Shown here: positions 55,044-58,214 of the stretch, piece by piece
Numbering within the stretch: position 1 is the stretch's first letter
Layout: each line of letters begins with the position of its first letter
Origin: Armatimonadota bacterium
GTDB taxonomy: Bacteria > Sysuimicrobiota > Sysuimicrobiia > Sysuimicrobiales > Humicultoraceae
Assembly: GCA_031459715.1 (NCBI GenBank)
Contig: JAVKIA010000016.1
Location: forward strand, 1 to 58,214
Reading direction: 5' to 3'
DNA: 58,214 nt
Notes under the pieces: generated by a model
Seen by the model: the letters and a program-made list of their open reading frames with translations, nothing else
Told to the model about the DNA's origin: nothing
The model's database searches: none
Position numbers and translations under genes: made by a program

Positions 55044-55353
55044 AGGAAAGCGCAATACCGGGTTTACTGTGGGCCTGCTGCTGGGAGCCGCGCTGGGCGC
55101 GGGGCTGGCCCTCCTGCTGACCTCGCGGGTCGACCAGGAGGCGCGGCAGCGGCTGCGTGAGCGCGGCGTGCAGTGGCGCGATCGGGCGCGGGAACGCGCC
55201 GAGGAGGCCGTGGCCCGGGCGCGGGCCCGGGCAGAGGAGTTCCGCGGCCGGGCCCGGGAGACGGTGGAGGACCTCCGGGAGAAGGCGGAGGAGCTTCTGC
55301 GTCGAGGGCGGGAAGGGCTGGTCGCTGACGAGGGATCCTCCCTGGACGAGTGA
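55033..55353 (+). CDS. YtxH domain small membrane protein
   Basis: 106-residue protein with one N-terminal glycine-rich helix (TVGLLLGAALGAGLALLLTS, residues 11-30) and a long charged coiled coil rich in Arg, Glu and Ala. This is the YtxH pattern seen in general-stress proteins of Bacillota. Translationally coupled to mnmA. Confidence 0.85.
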   Translation: MVSEGKRNTGFTVGLLLGAALGAGLALLLTSRVDQEARQRLRERGVQWRDRARERAEEAVARARARAEEFRGRARETVEDLREKAEELLRRGREGLVADEGSSLDE

Positions 55354-55378
55354 GCGCGTCGGGGCGGCGGAGGCGGGC

Positions 55379-56749
55379 CTGACCGGTCTGGAGGGGGCGG
55401 CGCAGATCGTCCGGCGGCTGCGTGCCGCCGGCTGGGGTGCGTACCTAGTTGGCGGTGCGGTGCGCGACCTGCTCATGGGTCGGTCACCGCGTGACATCGA
55501 CATCGTGACCGAGGCCCGCCCGGAGCAGGTGCGTGCACTCTTTGCGCGCACCCTTGCCGTGGGCGCGGCTTTCGGCGTGGTGGAGGTGGTCACCGAGGGC
55601 GGGACTTACCACGTGGCTACCTTCCGCCGCGAAGGCCCCTACCTGGACGGCCGACGTCCATCCTTCGTGGAGTACGCCAGCCTGGAGGAGGACGTCTCCC
55701 GCCGGGACTTCACCATCAACGCCCTCCTCTACGACCCCCTGGATGGGGCGGTGATCGACCTGGTGGGCGGCCGCCAGGACCTGGAGGCGCGGCGTATCCG
55801 CGCCGTGGGGGACCCGGAGGCGCGCTTCGCCGAGGACCACCTGCGCATGCTCCGTGCCGTTCGCCTCGCCGCGGAGCTTGACTTCGCCATCGAGGAGGAG
55901 ACGTTCCGTGCCATCCAGCGGCGGTCGGGGGAGATCGCCCGGGTCAGCGGTGAGCGCATTCGTGACGAGCTTCTCCGTCTGCTGACCAGCGGGGGACGTG
56001 CCGTGGGGCTGGACCGGCTGCGGGAGAGCGGGTTGCTGGCGGTGATCCTCCCGGAGGTGGCGGCCCTGGAGGGCGTGGAGCAGCCCCCGGAGTTCCATCC
56101 GGAGGGGGACGTCTTAACCCACACCCGACTGGCCCTGGCCCACCTGCGCGATCCCTCCCCGGTGCTGGCCCTGGGGGTGCTCCTGCACGATGTGGGCAAG
56201 CCTCTTACGTTCCGCCGCGCCGAGCGCATCCGCTTCGACGGGCACGATGAGGTGGGCGCACGGATGGCCGAGGCGGTCTGCCGCCGGCTGCGCCTGAAGG
56301 GTGAGGAGGTCACGCGGGTTGTGGACCTGGTGCGGGAGCACCTGCGGGTGCGTACCCTGCCGTCGATGCGGCCGGCAAAGGCGAAGCGGTTCTTGGCACG
56401 TCCTGACATCGCCGACCACCTGGAGCTGCACCGCGCGGACTGCCTGGCCAGCCACGGCGACCTCAGCCTGTGGCGGTGGGCTCAGCAGGCGCTGGCCCGG
56501 CTCAGTGAGGAGGAGCGGCATCCGCCCCGCCTGGTCAGTGGGGACGATCTTATCGCCCGCGGCTATCCCCCGGGCCCGCGATTCCGCCAGATCCTGGAGG
56601 CGGTACGGGACGCTCAGCTGGAAGGTATGGTGCGGACACGGGAGGAGGCGCTGGCCCTGGTGGAGCGACGGTTCCCCCGGGGGGAGCGCCCGGATCCTGC
56701 GGGGGATGGCAAGGAAATCGAGCCGGCAGGCGGAAGAGGGGAACTATGA
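55379..56749 (+). CDS. cca: CCA-adding/poly(A) polymerase-type tRNA nucleotidyltransferase with HD domain
   Basis: About 456 residues. The nucleotidyltransferase head has YLVGGAVRDLLMG, DIDIV (metal aspartates D39 and D41), RRDFTINALLYD and RFAEDHLRMLRAVRLAAELD. An HD phosphohydrolase domain follows (HTRLALAHL, LLHDVGKPLTF). It adds or repairs the tRNA CCA end; a CC- or A-only variant is possible. No ATG, GTG or TTG lies in frame between 55157, deep within ytxH, and the conserved start. CTG at 55379, 5-6 nt after GGCGGAGG, fits the protein N-terminus best. A start at 55157 would add an unlikely arginine-rich extension. Confidence 0.85.
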   Translation: MTGLEGAAQIVRRLRAAGWGAYLVGGAVRDLLMGRSPRDIDIVTEARPEQVRALFARTLAVGAAFGVVEVVTEGGTYHVATFRREGPYLDGRRPSFVEYASLEEDVSRRDFTINALLYDPLDGAVIDLVGGRQDLEARRIRAVGDPEARFAEDHLRMLRAVRLAAELDFAIEEETFRAIQRRSGEIARVSGERIRDELLRLLTSGGRAVGLDRLRESGLLAVILPEVAALEGVEQPPEFHPEGDVLTHTRLALAHLRDPSPVLALGVLLHDVGKPLTFRRAERIRFDGHDEVGARMAEAVCRRLRLKGEEVTRVVDLVREHLRVRTLPSMRPAKAKRFLARPDIADHLELHRADCLASHGDLSLWRWAQQALARLSEEERHPPRLVSGDDLIARGYPPGPRFRQILEAVRDAQLEGMVRTREEALALVERRFPRGERPDPAGDGKEIEPAGGRGEL

Positions 56750-56895
56750 GCGAACAGAACGCGCTGCGCATCTTCTTCCTGGCCCTGGCGGTGATGGTCG
56801 TGGTCGGGGCCATTCTGCCCACTGTAGCCCCCTGGCTGGTTTCCCTGCTGGACCGCACCGTGCTGAAGGAGGAGGAGCCTTCCCACAGGCGTTAA
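56746..56895 (+). CDS. 49-residue single-pass membrane protein, unknown function
   Basis: ATG at 56746 overlaps the cca stop (ATGA) and the frame runs to TAA at 56893-56895. The protein is MSEQNALRIFFLAL at the start, one hydrophobic helix of about 20-25 residues (positions 9-33), then a charged end with LKEEEPSHRR. Composition and coupling argue for a real gene. No family recognised. Confidence 0.6.
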   Translation: MSEQNALRIFFLALAVMVVVGAILPTVAPWLVSLLDRTVLKEEEPSHRR

Positions 56896-56971
56896 GAGCG
56901 CGGCCGGGAAGTCGCTAGTGCGCCCAAGCGGAAGGCACCCCTGGGTCCGGGGGAGCTCGACGGGGGCTCGC

Positions 56972-58123
56972 TCAGTCCGGATCGTCCGCCTCGACCCCGG
57001 CCGGCGCGCCTTCCTCCCGGCCGTCCCGTACCATGAACTCCTGCTCCAGGCGGCGCAGCCGCACCACGATGCCGCCGTACTCCAGCTCGGAGTAGGGCAG
57101 GGTGGCAGGTTGGAAGAACCCCTGCCGGCGCATCTCCATGGCCTTCGCCGCCACCCGGTCGCGTACGTGAACCCAGAAGGGGTCGGCGAAGAGGTCGGCG
57201 GGGGTGCTGAGGATCCCGTTATGCACCGAGAAGCCCAGCGCTGAGACCATGGGCACGCAGAAAAAGGTGGAGGCGGAGGTGTTGATAGGCACCGGCATCA
57301 GGGGCAGGTTGTGGCTGCCCCGGGTGTCCCCGGCGACGAAGGCGCCCAGGGCAAAGGGAGGACCCAACTCCTCGGTGGCCGGGAAGACCTTCTGCACCCG
57401 GACAATGGCCACCGGGTCGTCCTTCCCCACGTAGCGGCCGGCGATGTTGCGCAGGCGGGAGGTGGCCACGGCCACGGCCTGCTCATGCGGGTACTTGCGT
57501 GACCAGATGGACTCGATGACATAACGGTGCGTATCCCGCAGCAGCGCCGCGATGTCGTAGAGGCGCTCCGGCGCTGGCAGGACGATGACCCGATCGCCCT
57601 CGGTATGGTCCACGTCCATGATGTGAAAGGTGAACCCGTCGTGCAGCGCCTCGGAGAGCAGGAGTCCCGACGAGTACATGGGGTCGGCAAAGGCCAGGTA
57701 GAGGGGGAGGTTGAAGGCCCCCGGCTCCGTTTTGTCCGCGGCGAAGATCACCACCGCCTCGTTGGGCCGCTCCTCGAACTCCATCTCTGCGGAGGCCGGG
57801 CCAAGCCCCCGCACGTTGCCGGAGAAGGCGTCCTTCAGCAGGTCCTGCCCCGCGCCGTAGAGCCCCTGGGCCTTGGCCTTCTCCGTTCCTTCGCGAAATG
57901 CCGTCCAGGCCAGCTCGTGCACCCGGGGGTTCCCCACCCCGTGGGTGTGGGTCATGATCAGGGCGATGTCGTCTCCGGTGTGGCAGACGAAGGCGTCGAT
58001 GAGCACTGACCCCTTGGCGCGTTCCACCCGCTCCCGGACGATGGCCAGGACCTCGGGGCTGGGGAGCGTATGGCCCCCGATGCTTCCGATATCCGCCTTG
58101 ATTACGCTGAGGGTAGTGCGCAT
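56972..58123 (-). CDS. class V fructose-1,6-bisphosphate aldolase/phosphatase
   Basis: 383-residue bifunctional gluconeogenic enzyme of the archaeal/thermophile type, which both condenses triose phosphates and dephosphorylates the product. It opens with TLSVIKADIGSIGGHTLPS; HTGDDIALIMTHTHG, SAEMEFEERPNE, FADPMYSSGLLL and DVDHTEGDRVIVLPAPERLYD are metal and phosphate segments. GAFVAGDTRGSHNLPLMPVP and VHNGILS complete the family core. Length is normal. ATG at 58123 follows a strong GAAAGGAGGGGGAGG. It ends 76 bp from the small membrane protein gene on the other strand. Confidence 0.96.
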   Translation of the reverse strand: MRTTLSVIKADIGSIGGHTLPSPEVLAIVRERVERAKGSVLIDAFVCHTGDDIALIMTHTHGVGNPRVHELAWTAFREGTEKAKAQGLYGAGQDLLKDAFSGNVRGLGPASAEMEFEERPNEAVVIFAADKTEPGAFNLPLYLAFADPMYSSGLLLSEALHDGFTFHIMDVDHTEGDRVIVLPAPERLYDIAALLRDTHRYVIESIWSRKYPHEQAVAVATSRLRNIAGRYVGKDDPVAIVRVQKVFPATEELGPPFALGAFVAGDTRGSHNLPLMPVPINTSASTFFCVPMVSALGFSVHNGILSTPADLFADPFWVHVRDRVAAKAMEMRRQGFFQPATLPYSELEYGGIVVRLRRLEQEFMVRDGREEGAPAGVEADDPD

Positions 58124-58174
58124 GGCCTCCCCCTCCTTTCGTCACCGTACCGGTAGGCAGAGAGGCTTACTTCG

Positions 58175-58180
58175 ATTGTA
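58175..58180 (-). promoter_or_regulatory. -10 element of the FBPase gene
   Basis: TACAAT on the minus strand, about 50 nt upstream of the ATG at 58123, leaving room for a normal leader with the GGAGG ribosome site. The -35 region runs to the window edge and is unclear. Confidence 0.55.
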
Positions 58181-58214
58181 CCCCACGGTCAGGGAGCGCG
58201 GCCACCGCGCCCGG

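Noticed and set aside
1-58214. CRISPR arrays, insertion sequences, phage or attachment sites
   Set aside because: No regularly spaced repeats, transposase or integrase genes, or flanking terminal repeats were seen; the SOS cassette has no recognisable mobile-element boundary.

Overview
The window is a GC-rich (about 70%) bacterial chromosome segment, gene-dense and mostly housekeeping. The order hisS-aspS-6S RNA-rarA-(mnmA) and the block plsX-fabH-fabD-fabG-acpP-fabF-rnc resemble Bacillota/Terrabacteria gene order. The class V (archaeal-type) fructose-1,6-bisphosphatase, the DUF763 protein and a PolB2-like polymerase are typical of thermophiles. My best guess, by inference only, is a deep-branching GC-rich thermophile near Bacillota, for example a Symbiobacteria-like or Sysuimicrobiota (CSP1-3)-like lineage.

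Layout. 1-2.2 kb: end of a sugar aminotransferase, a Gfo/Idh/MocA oxidoreductase and YjbQ. 2.2-4.9 kb: a tiny bidirectional promoter between an AsnC-type RAM protein and a PurM/HypE-like protein, then a TPP riboswitch controlling thiT-thiN. 5-9.8 kb: hslO, rpmB, recG, rsmD, coaD and a coiled-coil protein. 9.9-17.4 kb: DUF177-rpmF-plsX-fab cluster-rnc-HIT. 17.5-22.1 kb: a CBS-GGDEF protein with an unusual C-terminal domain, a secreted M28 peptidase, a CorC-type membrane protein and a DinB-fold protein. 22.2-31.7 kb: a signalling locus (two sensor kinases, one free receiver, two receiver-HD-GYP phosphodiesterases and a membrane PAS protein). 31.7-35.1 kb: a three-gene cassette behind a near-consensus promoter whose spacer contains a LexA-type SOS box. 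It encodes a RecA-fold protein without a P-loop, a small helical protein and a family B polymerase with altered catalytic and exonuclease motifs. 35-44.5 kb: DUF72 (convergent), secD-secF-lapA, a RecJ fused to HIRAN and helicase-like regions, and rel. 44.6-48.6 kb: a frameshifted SnoaL-like gene, an aminotransferase, DUF763, dtd and a sugar nucleotidyltransferase. 48.7-55 kb: T-box (GAC/Asp specifier)-hisS-aspS, 6S RNA, rarA and mnmA. 55-58.2 kb: a YtxH protein, a CCA-adding-type nucleotidyltransferase with no normal start codon, a 49-residue membrane protein and class V FBPase.

The most interesting object is the 31.7-35.1 kb cassette. It looks like an SOS-inducible DNA damage-tolerance or mutagenesis module, analogous to ImuA-ImuB-DnaE2 but built on a PolB2-like polymerase. 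Other notable points are several leaderless or nearly leaderless promoters (a -10 hexamer 6-13 nt before the start codon), the RecJ fusion, the GGDEF protein with a LeuA-regulatory-like domain, a short leader ORF before secD, and non-canonical starts. No CRISPR array, rRNA, tRNA gene or insertion sequence was seen.
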